DNA of 64,000 nucleotides from Acidobacteria bacterium RIFCSPLOWO2_12_FULL_68_19 (GCA_001767525.1 MELF01000004.1:1-64000), one strand, 5' to 3'; counted from the stretch's first letter, positions 1 to 11,306 are shown. Numbers and translations are program-made. Notes: generated by a model not told the origin, from the letters alone.

Positions 1-68
1 GTGCCGCCGCGGGAGCGCGGGCGCCCGCCGAGCCGTGCCGCCGCGGGAGCGCGGGCGCCCGCCGAGCC
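1..68. repeat. 34-bp tandem duplication, two identical copies
   Basis: Positions 1-34 and 35-68 are identical 34-bp units made almost wholly of G and C, each containing short inverted motifs (GCGCGGGCGCCCGC core). The array may continue left of the window. No ORF with credible codon use covers it. With only two visible copies and no spacers it does not look like CRISPR; a stem-loop-forming intergenic repeat is the simplest reading. Confidence 0.8.
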
Positions 69-146
69 TGGAGCGTCCTCCGGCGAACCGCCCGTGGAGA
101 ATGGCCTCCGGTTAAATGGATACCCCCAACCGTCCAAATGAACGTC

Positions 147-240
147 ATCGCGACATCATGTCGCGATTGGTGTCGCGATTCGGGCTACGCGTCGTCGGGA
201 CGTGCTTATCGCGACACGGCGTCGTGATTCCTGTCGCGAT
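147..240. repeat. Cluster of five TGTCGCGAT 9-mers
   Basis: The 9-mer TGTCGCGAT occurs at 159-167, 171-179 and 232-240 on the plus strand and at 147-155 and 208-216 as its reverse complement. The first two form an inverted repeat with a 3-bp gap, and copies two and three repeat with a 12-bp period. The last copy abuts the stop codon of the winged-helix fragment at 240. The region 69-239 holds no convincing gene. The arrangement resembles a cluster of protein-binding sites (operator or recombinase/replication iterons), but no function is shown. Confidence 0.6.
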
Positions 241-539
241 CATGCCCGAACAACCTCGTAATTGGTCGCAGGCCCTTGCCCACGACGGCGCAGCAGACCC
301 AGTTCAACAAAGTGCGTCAGATGCCGCTGTGCGGTGCGGCCTGTGACTCCCATGTGCTGGGCGTATTCGCTTTGCGTCGTAGAGGTCCGACCTGCGAGGA
401 AAGACCAGCCCTTGCGTTCCTCGGATGTCAGTTCGCGAAGGAGCGCTCTGTCGGGCGTACGGGTCGCGCCTTCCGCCGTCCGGAACAGCGTCAGCACCAG
501 ATACGGGGCCTCCCACGCGTACCTGGGCAGAGGTAACAC
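240..539 (-). pseudogene. C-terminal winged-helix fragment, possibly of an AlbA_2/COG2865-type regulator
   Basis: This 99-residue ORF ends in a clear winged helix: SEYAQHMGV, TGRTAQRHL and FVELGLLRRRG give helix-turn-helix plus wing, the pattern found at the C-terminus of AlbA_2 (Schlafen-like) ATP-binding transcriptional regulators. The segment before it (PYLVLTLFR) resembles the strand that precedes the winged helix in that family. The large N-terminal part is absent: an in-frame stop lies just upstream at 546-548. It is therefore probably a 3' remnant, although a small free-standing DNA-binding protein with GTG start at 539 cannot be excluded. It overlaps the last TGTCGCGAT motif. Confidence 0.45.
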
Positions 540-559
540 TGCCCGTCATCAACGTTCTT

Positions 560-976
560 TCACGCTTCTCGTTTGCTGTGATAGGTTGGGATCGCGGCTA
601 TTGCTGCTTTGAACGCTCCCGCGTTCAGCGCACGAAGTTTTTCGAGCGCGCGATCCGCCCATCTCAGCGCAAGCTGCCCATCCGTCTGCCCGATTATCGC
701 GTTCATGTCGTAGTCAGCCTTGTTACGACTCGTGCGAAGGTCCTTCAGGGTTTGGCCAACAGACTGTAGCTGTGGGTTATTAGCCTTGGTAAGGTAATGA
801 ACCGCTCGCTGGTGATTCTCGGGGTCCATGGGAGGGAACGGCTTTATGGGCTCGAGTTGCAGGCGAACGTGGTTAAAAACCGCGTAGTACGAGCGGCCGA
901 TGGTCGTCCGCCACTCGGGTTCCTGGGTTGACCCGCTGAGATTTCTGGCTACACGCAGAAATTCCAGTGGATCCAT
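560..976 (-). CDS. HEPN-like domain protein
   Basis: A 138-residue all-alpha protein with the two HEPN signatures: GRSYYAVFNHVR near residues 27-38 and RTSRNKADYD near 81-90. HEPN proteins are often RNase toxins or nucleotidyltransferase-associated subunits in defence and toxin-antitoxin loci. The classic R-x4-6-H catalytic motif is not complete here, because no His follows R84-NKADYD, so RNase activity is doubtful. It is the last gene of a minus-strand run starting at 2409, only 6 bp after the preceding stop, which argues for cotranscription with the two unknown genes. The HEPN assignment comes from motif recognition only. Confidence 0.65.
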   Translation of the reverse strand: MDPLEFLRVARNLSGSTQEPEWRTTIGRSYYAVFNHVRLQLEPIKPFPPMDPENHQRAVHYLTKANNPQLQSVGQTLKDLRTSRNKADYDMNAIIGQTDGQLALRWADRALEKLRALNAGAFKAAIAAIPTYHSKREA

Positions 977-982
977 CTTCTT

Positions 983-1747
983 CTAACGGATGAATTCGTA
1001 ACCTATCGAAAATAGGTTGCGTCGCACCGGGGGGATCCTGCTGAACAAAGCTTCGTGCAACTCGTCCTCAGACTCCACGACGTTCTCGATCGTTGCGGAA
1101 GTCCAAACGCGGAAATGCACTGCGGCCGTTCCGTCTTCGGGATCACGAGTGACTGTCACGACCACTCGTTTGGTCTGCGGTACGACACGAAGACATAGTT
1201 CTGCAATAACAGATACATCTTCAAGGGCTCCGACGCTGCGCGCGTAATCGCCGACGCCAGGAGCCACGTCGATTCCTGACCTACGGGCGACACGCCCGGG
1301 TTCCGCACTGAATCGTGAGAATCGCTGATCCTCTGGCAGAGTGACCGCCCCTTCGCCGGGACGTTCCTCGAAGATGAACACGGAGGCAATCTTACGGTCG
1401 AAGATACGCCGCTCCGAACCTGCCAACGGCATGTTCTCGCCTCGAAGTACGACCGTTGAATCAGACACCGCGACGTAAAATGCTTCGTGTGGCAGTTCCT
1501 GCAACTGTTCCATAACGTCGCCAAAGATAAGTTTCAGAGCGCCGAGTCGAGGCTCGGGCATGCCCACGTAGACGTTCGACTCGCCTGTCGACGTTGTAAT
1601 CAAGTTTCCGAATGGGACCAAGGAATTCACCGGAGTGCATTGCCGAGACCAGCCTAAGATATGCGATGGGTATGCGGGCTCGATCGAGACACCATGAGCC
1701 CTCATAAAGCCAACTTCACGGGACTCGTGCGTTTCCATCCCCATCAT
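983..1747 (-). CDS. Unrecognised 254-residue protein, middle gene of HEPN cassette
   Basis: No family recognised. The protein is soluble, without signal peptide or membrane segment, and mixes alpha/beta predicted segments; a beta-rich C-terminal half contains RVVVTVTRDPEDG and ends FSIGYEFIR. Its ATG at 1747 overlaps the stop of the upstream gene in an ATGA arrangement, so translation is probably coupled. The next gene (HEPN-like) begins 6 bp downstream. Codon use is less GC-extreme than in the housekeeping genes of the window, consistent with horizontal transfer. A role in a defence or toxin-antitoxin cassette is inferred only from position. Confidence 0.7.
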   Translation of the reverse strand: MMGMETHESREVGFMRAHGVSIEPAYPSHILGWSRQCTPVNSLVPFGNLITTSTGESNVYVGMPEPRLGALKLIFGDVMEQLQELPHEAFYVAVSDSTVVLRGENMPLAGSERRIFDRKIASVFIFEERPGEGAVTLPEDQRFSRFSAEPGRVARRSGIDVAPGVGDYARSVGALEDVSVIAELCLRVVPQTKRVVVTVTRDPEDGTAAVHFRVWTSATIENVVESEDELHEALFSRIPPVRRNLFSIGYEFIR

Positions 1748-2409
1748 TCAATTCTAAGAGGAAGGTCGAGATCCACAGCCTTCAGTTGCGCTCCAAGTTT
1801 GTCAGTAAATGCAGATATCAATTCATCCGCTCTGGGGGCACCTGATCCGAGATTGACTGTTGATCGCACGAACAAACCCTCCGGTATGTGGGTTGCCTCC
1901 TCAAGGCGTACCGACCCAATGGGTACGCTACCTTCACCGACCTGGACGAACTCTACGCTTGGCTTCCATCGGGCGGAATCGTCAGGTGCTTTGATGAACC
2001 GGCGGATATAGGAACTGAACGGCTCCTCTTTCAGACGAGCCCATGCGTGAAGCGTTGCTTCGTGCCTCATCGGCCGGAGAGACTCGTCTGTCTCTAACAT
2101 CACAGCAAAGGCGTGGGTGAGAATCTGTTCCACCTGCTTTTGACTACTCACGTCCGGCAGGTAGACTTCCAAGTGATCGATCCACACACGGACAATTCCC
2201 GTCGGCGATAAGAAGCAACTCACGTTCGCCTGCGCAAGCACCGACAAATTGATGCTCAGGTTGCTGACTTTCACGCCGAAAGGCGCCAGATGGCGCAGGA
2301 GATTGGAGTACAAGTTAGCCGGGTTCCCTAGAACGGCGAACACTGGCTCGGCGAAATACCCCCGGTACTGCGCCTGGACGCGTTCAGATTCCGCCGTCAC
2401 CCTGCTCAT
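1744..2409 (-). CDS. Unrecognised 221-residue protein, first gene of HEPN cassette
   Basis: No family recognised. I place the start at the Met at 2409 (MSRVTAESERVQAQY); the frame is open up to an ATG-like start at 2505, but that extension is Cys/Arg-rich and unlike a protein N-terminus. The protein is soluble with alternating alpha and beta segments and no obvious catalytic motif. It ends 4 bp inside the next gene (ATGA overlap). About 135 bp separate it from the 3' end of hsdS, so it may have its own promoter or follow hsdS in one transcript. GC content is lower than in neighbouring core genes. Confidence 0.65.
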   Translation of the reverse strand: MSRVTAESERVQAQYRGYFAEPVFAVLGNPANLYSNLLRHLAPFGVKVSNLSINLSVLAQANVSCFLSPTGIVRVWIDHLEVYLPDVSSQKQVEQILTHAFAVMLETDESLRPMRHEATLHAWARLKEEPFSSYIRRFIKAPDDSARWKPSVEFVQVGEGSVPIGSVRLEEATHIPEGLFVRSTVNLGSGAPRADELISAFTDKLGAQLKAVDLDLPLRIE

Positions 2410-2546
2410 AGCACTCCAAATCGGCCGGTCACGAAAACACGGCCCAGTGATCCTATCGACAAGTCCCTTGCAGACCCTAGGCAATTTTGTTGCACAGACT
2501 GGCACACGGCCTTTTCCCCCCTGTACCCACCCTACGGTACTGCCAA

Positions 2547-3866
2547 TTAAACGGCTGCCTCCACGAAGCGCTCAGCGTCATTGACTCGCAGCTCGCCGGA
2601 GATGAGCTTGGGCAGCACCGCGTCGCGCAGGGCGGCGAGGGTCCGAGATTGTACGGGCCGACGCCAAAGTTCCTCGATAATCGGCCCAAGCACCGTCCCC
2701 ATGCCCTGTAGCAGCGGCGAAGGTGGCAACACCACTCTGGCGTCCGATAGGTGATGGCGCTGAATGTGACCCATCGTCGTCGCCTTACCGGCAGCAATGT
2801 GCCTGAAGTCATCGAGATGCTGACGAATCCACAGATAGCAGAGCCAGCTTGGATACTCGGCGGAAGTGACCTTAAATAAATGCTGGTTCAGAGCACCCCT
2901 TCCACCTGCCCACAAGACGCATTCCAGTGACCCGGACCAAGAGAACAGAACATCGCCATTCTCGACGATGTAGTCCAACTCGAGATCAGCGCTCGCCGCG
3001 TCGGCACCTTCGGTGGTGCCCGCACGAAGTTGTGCGATCTTGATTACAGGCAGCGAGCGACTATCCTTCGGCGGGTACTTCTGAAGCGCCAGACCGTTCA
3101 GGAAACGCGCGATCTCATCCAGCCCTCTGACCTCCCATCCCGTCGGAATCCCCCCCAGCTCCGAGTCCTCGAAGGAATCCGGGAACAGGTCGGCGATGGA
3201 ACCCGGCAGGCCACTGTCTCGTCCTTCGGCCTTGGCGCGGACGGGGTCGAAGTCCACGAACCACGACGTGAAGAGCGCCCGCGCCATCGCCTCCAACGTC
3301 TCGTTCATCCGTCGGTTCAGCTCGATCTTGTCGTCGAGCGTGCCAAGGATGTGGGCGATGGCGCGTTGCTCGGAGAGCGGCGGAATCTGAAGCGGAAAAG
3401 ATCGAATGATGCCTTCGTTGAGGTTGGGCATCGTAGCCCCGATCGCGTGGAACTTGAACCACTCCACCGATGTCGGATTAGCAAGAACGTGCGACAGGAA
3501 GTCAGGACTGAGAGAACCGTCATCCCTGACGCGAAGGCGTATTGCGTCTGTTCCGCAGATAAACCCGCCTTCGGCCTCGCGAACGCATCCGATATGACCT
3601 GTCGCCTGCACACCTCGACGTGCGAACAGAATGTCGCCAGACTCGAGCCGGTGTCGCACGAGTTCGTCAGCCTTGTCTGGCGAGATCTTCGGAAGAACGG
3701 AATGATCGATTTGTCGATTGCGGATCGCTTCAGTCGGCACTACTGGGACTCCGTTCTCCACGTAGTCATGAGCGTGCAACTGCGTACCGAACGGCCCGGT
3801 CTGAAGTTCGGCAAGTCCCGCATCGCAGAGTTCCCCGATCGTGCAACCTCGCCACTCACCCACCAT
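2547..3866 (-). CDS. hsdS: Type I restriction-modification specificity subunit HsdS
   Basis: HsdS recognises the bipartite DNA target for type I methylation and restriction and joins HsdM (and HsdR) in the complex. The 439-residue protein has the two-TRD layout: TRD1 after GEWRGCTIGELCDAG, a central conserved helix (IPPLSEQRAIAHILGTLDDKI, then ARALFTSWFVDFDPV), TRD2 from GGIPTGWEVRGLDEIARF, and a C-terminal helix around RTLAALRDAVLPKLISGEL. The start at 3866 is preceded by AAGGAG seven bases upstream; an upstream Met at 3938 is less likely. It follows an ORF6N gene and hsdM on the same strand. Confidence 0.93.
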   Translation of the reverse strand: MVGEWRGCTIGELCDAGLAELQTGPFGTQLHAHDYVENGVPVVPTEAIRNRQIDHSVLPKISPDKADELVRHRLESGDILFARRGVQATGHIGCVREAEGGFICGTDAIRLRVRDDGSLSPDFLSHVLANPTSVEWFKFHAIGATMPNLNEGIIRSFPLQIPPLSEQRAIAHILGTLDDKIELNRRMNETLEAMARALFTSWFVDFDPVRAKAEGRDSGLPGSIADLFPDSFEDSELGGIPTGWEVRGLDEIARFLNGLALQKYPPKDSRSLPVIKIAQLRAGTTEGADAASADLELDYIVENGDVLFSWSGSLECVLWAGGRGALNQHLFKVTSAEYPSWLCYLWIRQHLDDFRHIAAGKATTMGHIQRHHLSDARVVLPPSPLLQGMGTVLGPIIEELWRRPVQSRTLAALRDAVLPKLISGELRVNDAERFVEAAV

Positions 3867-4004
3867 ACCCAAGCTCCTTCCCGCCTTCACTTGGGCTGCG
3901 GCCGACAATCCCGTCACGGCGCCGGCTTCGGCAGACAAGCAGGTTGGCGCCCCGGAGAGGTCTCTCGATCATTCCGGAAGGACGTGCGGCCGTTGGGTTC
4001 ATGA

Positions 4005-4512
4005 TCACGGCTTCCCGGGCCGGAAGCCGATCCGCTTGCTCGACGCCGACGGCGGCGTCATGAGCTCTCTGATCGCCTGAAACACCACCTTGAACTGCGC
4101 GTCGTACTTCGCTTCGAGCTCATCCAGCTTCTTCGCCAGCTCGGCGTTCGACTGGAGCATCCGCCGGAGTCTGACGAACACACGCATGATCTCGATGTTG
4201 ACCTTGACGGCCTGCCGGCTTCGGAGCACGCTCGACAGCATCGCCACGCCCTGCTCGGTGAAGGCGTACGGAGGAGTCCGACGGCCTCCCCACGATCTTG
4301 AGGTCACAATTTGTGACCTCAAGCTGGCGGACTCGTCGTGATCGAGCTGAAACATGAAATCAGAAGGAAACCTGGCGATATTACGCTTCACCGCCTGAAC
4401 GAGTGCCTTTGTTTGCACTCCGTACAGTGACGCGAGTTCCTCGTCGAGCATGACCCGGTGCCCGCGAAAAAGCAGGATCGCTCGCTCAATCCTTTCAACA
4501 GGAATCAGGGCC

Positions 4513-4523
<11 letters not shown>
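4005..4523 (-). CDS. ORF6N domain protein
   Basis: A 172-residue protein with an N-terminal ORF6N domain (residues about 5-95: [45 protein letters not shown], and [17 protein letters not shown]), a DNA-binding-associated module first known from phage antirepressors and common beside type I restriction genes. A coiled coil (about 120-155) follows. The start overlaps the 3' end of hsdM by 11 bp and hsdS follows about 140 bp downstream, so it sits inside the hsdM-hsdS operon. Its role there is not established; regulation of the system is a guess. Confidence 0.88.
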
Positions 4524-6090
<1,567 letters not shown>

Positions 6091-6200
6091 TATTCGACCG
6101 GCAGGACATAGTCGATCAAGAAGTTGGCTGCAACCGCGAGTGCCAGTGAAACCCGAGCAATGAGAATCGAGAGGCGAGGTCCACCCCTCGTCAGAAGGGA

Positions 6201-8951
6201 TCAGCTTCGGATCATCAACTGGCGCACGACGTAGGGCAGGATGCCGCCGTGGCGGAAGGCGACGAGCTCCTCAGGCGTGTCGATCCGCACCGTCGCCACG
6301 AACTCCCGCGACGTGCCGTCGGCGCGTGTCGCCACGACGCGCACGTCGCCGCGCGGCGTCAGCCCGCTCGCCACGCCCAGCAGATCGAACGACTCGGTGC
6401 CGGTCAGCCCGAGCGACGCGGCGTTCTCCCCCGCCTTGAATTCGAGCGGCAGCACGCCCATATTCACCAGGTTGCTGCGGTGGATCCGCTCGAACGACTC
6501 CGCAATCACCGCCTTGACGCCGAGCAGTTCGGTCCCCTTGGCCGCCCAGTCCCGCGACGACCCCGACCCGTACTCCTTGCCGGCGACGACCAGCAGCGGC
6601 ACCCCGGCCTCGCGGTACTTCACCGACGCGTCGTAGATCGTCATCACCGCGCCGCCCGGCTGGTATTGCGTGAAGCCGCCTTCGGTGCCCGGCGCCATCT
6701 GGTTCCGCAGCCGGACGTTGGCGAACGTGCCGCGCATCATCACCTCGTGGTTGCCGCGGCGCGCGCCGTAGGAGTTGAAATCCGCCGGCTTCACGCCGCG
6801 CTCGACGAGGTATCTCCCTGCGGGGCTGTCCGGCTTGATCGACCCGGCCGGCGAGATATGGTCAGTGGTGATGCTGTCGCCGAGCAGCGCCAGCACGCGC
6901 GCCCCGGTGATGTCGGCCGGCGGCACCGGCACCATGGCCATCCCCTCCAGGAACGTCGGCTGGCGGACGTAGGTGGAGGCGGGATCCCACTGGAAGCGGC
7001 TCCCCTCCGGCACGGGCAGCTGCCGCCAGCGCTCGTCGCCGGTGAAGACGTCGGCGTAGCTCTTCCGGAACATCTCGGCGCTCACGGCCTCGAGCATCGT
7101 CTCCTGCAGCTCCTGCTCGCTCGGCCAGATATCCTTCAGGTAGACCGGATTGCCGGCGCGGTCGCGGCCGAGCGGTTCGGAGGTGAGGTCTGTCGTCATC
7201 CAGCCCGCCAGCGCGTAGGCGACGACGAGCGGCGGCGAGGCGAGATAGTTGGCGCGCACGTCCTGCTGGATGCGTCCTTCGAAATTGCGGTTGCCGCTCA
7301 GCACCGAGCAGACGACGAGGTTCTTCTCGCGCACGACGGCCGCCACCTCCTCGGGGAGCGGACCGCTGTTCCCGATGCAGGTCGTGCAGCCGTAGCCGAC
7401 GAGGTTGAACCCGAGCTCGTCGAGGTACGTCGTCAGGCCGGCGGCGTTGAGGTATTCGGTCACGACCTTGGATCCCGGGGCGAGGCTGCTCTTCACCCAC
7501 GGCTTGCGCGTGAGCCCCATTTCGACGGCCTTCTTCGCCACGAGACCCGCGCCAATCATCACGCTCGGGTTGGACGTATTCGTGCAACTGGTGATGGCGG
7601 CGATGACGACGGCGCCGTGGTCGAGTTGGTCGAGGACCGAGTCGGCGACGGCCACGCCCGACTGCACCGCCACGCTCGTCTTCGTCGCGATCCCCTGGCG
7701 CGCCCCCCCGGCGTCGGCCGCCCGCGCCGCCGCCTTCGGCGGCGCCTGCATGGTTGGAAGCGCCGTCTCGAAGGCGGCCTTCGCGCGCCGGAGCGAGACG
7801 CGATCCTGCGGCCGCCTGGGGCCCGCCAGGCTCGGCTCCACGATCGACAGATCGAGCTCCAGCGTCTCGGTGTAGCGCGCCTCTAGACTCTGATCCGTGC
7901 GGAACAACCCCTGCGCGCGCGCGTAGTCCTCGACGAGCCGGACGTGCGCCTCGTCGCGCCCGGTCAGCCGCAGGTAATCGAGCGTCATCTCGTCGATCGG
8001 AAACATCGCGACCGTGGCGCCGTATTCCGGGCACATGTTCCCGAGCGTCGCCCGGTCGGCAATCGTGAGGTGTCGCAGCCCCTCGCCGAAGAACTCGACG
8101 AACATGCCGACGACGCCGTGCTTGCGCAGCGCCTCGGTGATGGTGAGCACCAGATCCGTGGCCGTGACTCCCTGGGGCAGCACGCCCTTCAGGCGGACAC
8201 CCAGCACCTGCGGGATGAGCATCGACACCGGCTGGCCGAGCATCGCCGCTTCGGCCTCGATGCCGCCGACGCCCCAGCCGACCACGCCGAGGCCGTTGAC
8301 CATCGTGGTGTGCGAGTCGGTGCCGACGAGCGTGTCCGGGTAGGCGACGGTTCTGCCGTCGATGGTCTCCGAGAAGACCACGCGCGCGAGATATTCGAGG
8401 TTCACCTGGTGGACGATGCCGGTCTCGGGCGGCACCACCTTGAAGTTGCGGAACGCCCGCTGTCCCCAACGCAGGAACGCGTAGCGCTCGCGATTGCGTG
8501 CGAACTCGAGCTCCGCGTTCAGCGAGAACGCATCGGATCTCCCGAAGTAGTCCACCTGCACCGAATGGTCGATGACGAGTTCGACCGGCTGGAGCGGGTT
8601 GACGCGGTCCGGGTCGCCGCCGAGCGACACGATGGCGTCCCGCATCGCGGCGAGATCGACGACGCACGGAACCCCCGTGAAATCCTGCAGCAGGACGCGC
8701 GCCGGCATGAAGGACATCTCGCTCGCCGCCGCGGACGCCGGATCCCATCCTGCGACGGCCCGGATGTCGTCGGCCTTGACGACTGCGCCGTCCTCGCGGC
8801 GCAGCAGGTTCTCGAGCAGGATCTTCAACGAGTAGGGCAGCCGCGAGACGCCGGGGAAACCGGCCTTCTCGAGCGCGGGGAGACTGTAGATCTGCACCGG
8901 TCGTCCGCCGCTGCGGATCTCGGTGCGCGTTCCGAAACTGTTCAATGTCAT
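6201..8951 (-). CDS. acnA: Aconitate hydratase A
   Basis: TCA-cycle enzyme interconverting citrate and isocitrate via cis-aconitate. At 916 residues it matches the AcnA/IRP1-type length. The [4Fe-4S] cysteines are C456 (in SCTNTSNP) and C522/C525 (in [10 protein letters not shown]). Substrate-site motifs DHSVQVD (about 128-134), DSHTTM (212-217) and [16 protein letters not shown] in the C-terminal swivelling domain are intact. It stands alone, separated by about 110 bp gaps from hsdM and from the exported-protein operon. The gap 6091-6200 shows no gene. Confidence 0.98.
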   Translation of the reverse strand: MTLNSFGTRTEIRSGGRPVQIYSLPALEKAGFPGVSRLPYSLKILLENLLRREDGAVVKADDIRAVAGWDPASAAASEMSFMPARVLLQDFTGVPCVVDLAAMRDAIVSLGGDPDRVNPLQPVELVIDHSVQVDYFGRSDAFSLNAELEFARNRERYAFLRWGQRAFRNFKVVPPETGIVHQVNLEYLARVVFSETIDGRTVAYPDTLVGTDSHTTMVNGLGVVGWGVGGIEAEAAMLGQPVSMLIPQVLGVRLKGVLPQGVTATDLVLTITEALRKHGVVGMFVEFFGEGLRHLTIADRATLGNMCPEYGATVAMFPIDEMTLDYLRLTGRDEAHVRLVEDYARAQGLFRTDQSLEARYTETLELDLSIVEPSLAGPRRPQDRVSLRRAKAAFETALPTMQAPPKAAARAADAGGARQGIATKTSVAVQSGVAVADSVLDQLDHGAVVIAAITSCTNTSNPSVMIGAGLVAKKAVEMGLTRKPWVKSSLAPGSKVVTEYLNAAGLTTYLDELGFNLVGYGCTTCIGNSGPLPEEVAAVVREKNLVVCSVLSGNRNFEGRIQQDVRANYLASPPLVVAYALAGWMTTDLTSEPLGRDRAGNPVYLKDIWPSEQELQETMLEAVSAEMFRKSYADVFTGDERWRQLPVPEGSRFQWDPASTYVRQPTFLEGMAMVPVPPADITGARVLALLGDSITTDHISPAGSIKPDSPAGRYLVERGVKPADFNSYGARRGNHEVMMRGTFANVRLRNQMAPGTEGGFTQYQPGGAVMTIYDASVKYREAGVPLLVVAGKEYGSGSSRDWAAKGTELLGVKAVIAESFERIHRSNLVNMGVLPLEFKAGENAASLGLTGTESFDLLGVASGLTPRGDVRVVATRADGTSREFVATVRIDTPEELVAFRHGGILPYVVRQLMIRS

Positions 8952-9067
8952 GGGAGTGTCTTGGGTCGAGGTCGCAGCCTTCGATCATACTCTGCAGGGC
9001 GCACGGCGGAAAACGCCGCGGCACGTCGCGGCGATCGGATCGGTGACGCAGAACGGCTCGACCGATC

Positions 9068-9769
9068 TCAGAAACCGACGAAGAGGCTCCCCGAGACCGC
9101 GACGTGCGGTCTCGGACCGTCCGCAAGCGCAATCCCGCCGCGGACGAGCTGCAGGCGAACGTCTCCTCTCAGTCCCGCCGAACGCATGAACCCGCCCGGC
9201 CGCGCCAGCAGCCAGTACTTCACGCCGCCCCCGGCCTGATACAGCTGCCCGTGCTCGATCACCGTCCGCCCTTCGTGGAGCTGACGCACATAGCCGCCGC
9301 CGGCCGCGACGAACGGCACGAGCCGTGTCCCGATGCGCAAGGCGTCCAGCATCATGAGGACGCTCGCGTCGAAGACGTACTGATCGACGCGTTCGACGCT
9401 CGTCACCGGCGCGGCGCCTTCGGCATCCGCGGTGATCGCGGTCCGAATCTCGGGACGGCTCAACTCCGCGCCGCCCTCCACCGTGAAGCGCCGGCTGAAG
9501 GCGAACGCCGTCCTCGCGTGCACGGCCGGCGCAGGGGCGAACTCGCTCTCCGCGGCAAAGAGCCGGAACGCCTGCCGAGCCGGCGCGTTGGCGCGCAGAT
9601 TCGCGTCGCCGCCGCCCAGCCTGCCGCCGCTCGTCAGGCCGCCACCGACGTCGAATTCGATCCGCCGCAGGGGCCGTTCGCCCGCCGACGCCGCCGGCGG
9701 ACGCGACTGGGCGGCCGCCGGCGAGGCGGCGGCGCACGCCACCAGCAGGAGGACGAGGCGGGCACTCAC
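9068..9769 (-). CDS. Exported beta-barrel-like protein
   Basis: A 233-residue protein with GTG start at 9769 in a GTGA overlap with the upstream matrixin gene. It has a signal peptide (hydrophobic LVLLLVACAAA, cleavage near AAAQ-SR) and a mature part of alternating strands rich in Gly and aromatic residues (VGGGLTSGG, VPFVAAGGGYVRQL), ending in SGSLFVGF with a terminal aromatic residue as in outer-membrane barrels. The family was not identified. Tight coupling to the two upstream genes suggests a shared transcript. Confidence 0.75.
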   Translation of the reverse strand: MSARLVLLLVACAAASPAAAQSRPPAASAGERPLRRIEFDVGGGLTSGGRLGGGDANLRANAPARQAFRLFAAESEFAPAPAVHARTAFAFSRRFTVEGGAELSRPEIRTAITADAEGAAPVTSVERVDQYVFDASVLMMLDALRIGTRLVPFVAAGGGYVRQLHEGRTVIEHGQLYQAGGGVKYWLLARPGGFMRSAGLRGDVRLQLVRGGIALADGPRPHVAVSGSLFVGF

Positions 9770-10758
9770 TTCGGCGTCACCATCACGGCAAACATGTCGC
9801 CTTCGCCGCCCGCAGGCGCAACGACGAGCCGGGTGTGGAACGTCACCTGGAAGCCGATGTCGACCGGCGTCCGCCGGCTGAAGAAGCTCTCGGTATCGGC
9901 ATCGTCGAGCGGCTCCACCCTGATGATGTGCGGCCCCGGTGCGAGCCCGGCGATCTGAAACCCGCCGTCGCGGTCCAGCGTGAACCCCGCAACGACGCGG
10001 CCCGTCGCCTGGTGGAATGCAATCACGTGGGCGCCCTGCACTCCCGTCCCGCCGCGTGTCACGCGGCCCCGCGCGACGCCGGTCTGCCGGCGGAAGTTCC
10101 CGTCCGGGTACAGGTCCGACACTCCCGCCACGTCGTCGGGCTGCAGCTCCCGGTCGTGGATGAGACCGCGGCCGAACGCGATCGGGAACATCACGGAGCC
10201 GGAGGCGATCACGCGCCGGCCGCCGTCTGGGCGCGCCTCCGTTTCGCCGAGCGCCGAGTGTCCGAGCCCGAGGAAGTGGCCAATCTCGTGCAGGGCGACC
10301 GACTCGACGTCGAACGCCGCAGGATCGCCGGCAGGCGCCGTCGACCACGGAATCGCGGAGTTGAGGAAGATGTCCGCCTCGACGATCTCCCCGGTCACCG
10401 TGTCGATGAGGAACCCGGTCGCGCCCAGGACCCGGTCCATTCCCGGCTCGTCCTGGAAGCCGACGACCGATATCCCGTCGTCGTCGAAGGGCTCCGCACC
10501 GGTCGGACCGACGAACTGGAACGCGATCGAGGCGGTCGGCACCGCCTCCCATGTCGCAAACGCCCGCGCCACCGCCGCCTGGAACTCGGCCGCGGACACG
10601 CCCGGGGCGGCGCGGTCTCCGGCGAACCAGCGAACCGGCGATCGCGGCCATTTCAGCACGATCGATTCGCCGGCACGGGTCGTCGTGAACTGCAGGTACG
10701 CCTGCGCAGGCTGCGCGAGCGCGACCGCGGCAGCAGCGGCCAACGCGATCGCCTTCAT
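9766..10758 (-). CDS. Exported matrixin-type zinc metalloprotease with regulatory-like C-terminal domain
   Basis: A 330-residue exported protein with a signal peptide (1-20), a matrixin-like metallopeptidase domain with zinc motif HEIGHFLGLGH (157-167) and a Met-turn candidate in GSVMFPIAFG, and a C-terminal carboxypeptidase-regulatory-like beta domain (GVARGRVTRGGTGVQGAHV... FTLDRDGGFQIAGLAPG). The preceding DGISVVGFQDE and ADIFLNS segments fit the matrixin calcium-binding region. The start at 10758 gives a clean signal peptide and an ATGA overlap with the upstream gene; a longer Arg/Pro-rich N-terminal extension in this frame is a shadow. The substrate is unknown. Confidence 0.9.
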   Translation of the reverse strand: MKAIALAAAAAVALAQPAQAYLQFTTTRAGESIVLKWPRSPVRWFAGDRAAPGVSAAEFQAAVARAFATWEAVPTASIAFQFVGPTGAEPFDDDGISVVGFQDEPGMDRVLGATGFLIDTVTGEIVEADIFLNSAIPWSTAPAGDPAAFDVESVALHEIGHFLGLGHSALGETEARPDGGRRVIASGSVMFPIAFGRGLIHDRELQPDDVAGVSDLYPDGNFRRQTGVARGRVTRGGTGVQGAHVIAFHQATGRVVAGFTLDRDGGFQIAGLAPGPHIIRVEPLDDADTESFFSRRTPVDIGFQVTFHTRLVVAPAGGEGDMFAVMVTPK

Positions 10759-11306
10759 CGGTCCCGCTCCAGGACGGCCTCCACCTCCCGGGCGAACGCC
10801 TCGAGCGGCAGCGGCTGGCGGGCCGATTCGCCGCGCGCGACCCGCTCGGCGCCATCGCCCCGCGCCATCACCGGCGGCGGAGCGACGACCGGCCGCGCGC
10901 GGGCGCCGCGACTCACGCGGTACACACCCTGGCTCAGCCCGAAGAGCGCCGGGATCGCCGGCGCCTGGCCGCGGAGGAACACCACGACCTCGTCCCCACC
11001 GGCGAACTCCGGCGCGCCGACGAGCACGCGGCGGTACCGGCCCACCTGGCCGTTCGGCACGCGGAACGTCACGCTCGAACCCGGACTCCCCTTCCACGCG
11101 TCGAGGACCTCGACGGTGACGAAGGTCTCGATCGCGCGCCGCGGGCCGACCAGCGCCGACCGCACGTCAATCACGCGGCCGTGCACGATGGTGCCGGACC
11201 CGGCCACGACGGTCTGAAAATCGGCGGGAAGCAGGACCGTGGCGGAGGCGTGCCGCGCAGCCACGAAGGCCAGGACGACACTGCAGACGGCGCCAGTCAT
11301 GCGCAT
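10755..11306 (-). CDS. Exported hypothetical protein of the matrixin operon
   Basis: A 183-residue protein with a signal peptide (MRMTGAVCSVVLAFVAARHASA) and a beta-rich mature domain (GTIVHGRVIDVRS, TFVTVEVLDAWKG, GDEVVVFLRG) of the type that often accompanies matrixin-like proteases in Acidobacteriota-like genomes. I chose the Met at 11306; a further upstream Met would be translated from the repeat sequence 11311-11354 (GSWELGVENWE). Its stop overlaps the matrixin start (ATGA), so it heads a coupled three-gene operon. No enzyme motif is seen. Confidence 0.75.
   Translation of the reverse strand: MRMTGAVCSVVLAFVAARHASATVLLPADFQTVVAGSGTIVHGRVIDVRSALVGPRRAIETFVTVEVLDAWKGSPGSSVTFRVPNGQVGRYRRVLVGAPEFAGGDEVVVFLRGQAPAIPALFGLSQGVYRVSRGARARPVVAPPPVMARGDGAERVARGESARQPLPLEAFAREVEAVLERDR

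Noticed and set aside
1-68. Start of a CRISPR array
   Set aside because: The two 34-bp copies are directly adjacent with no spacer and are almost pure GC.
6091-6200. hsdR fragment between hsdM and aconitase
   Set aside because: The 110-bp gap has no coding similarity to HsdR that I can see.
6249-9239. Long plus-strand frames opposite aconitase
   Set aside because: Arg/His/Gly-rich shadow sequence without motifs; aconitase on the minus strand is unambiguous.
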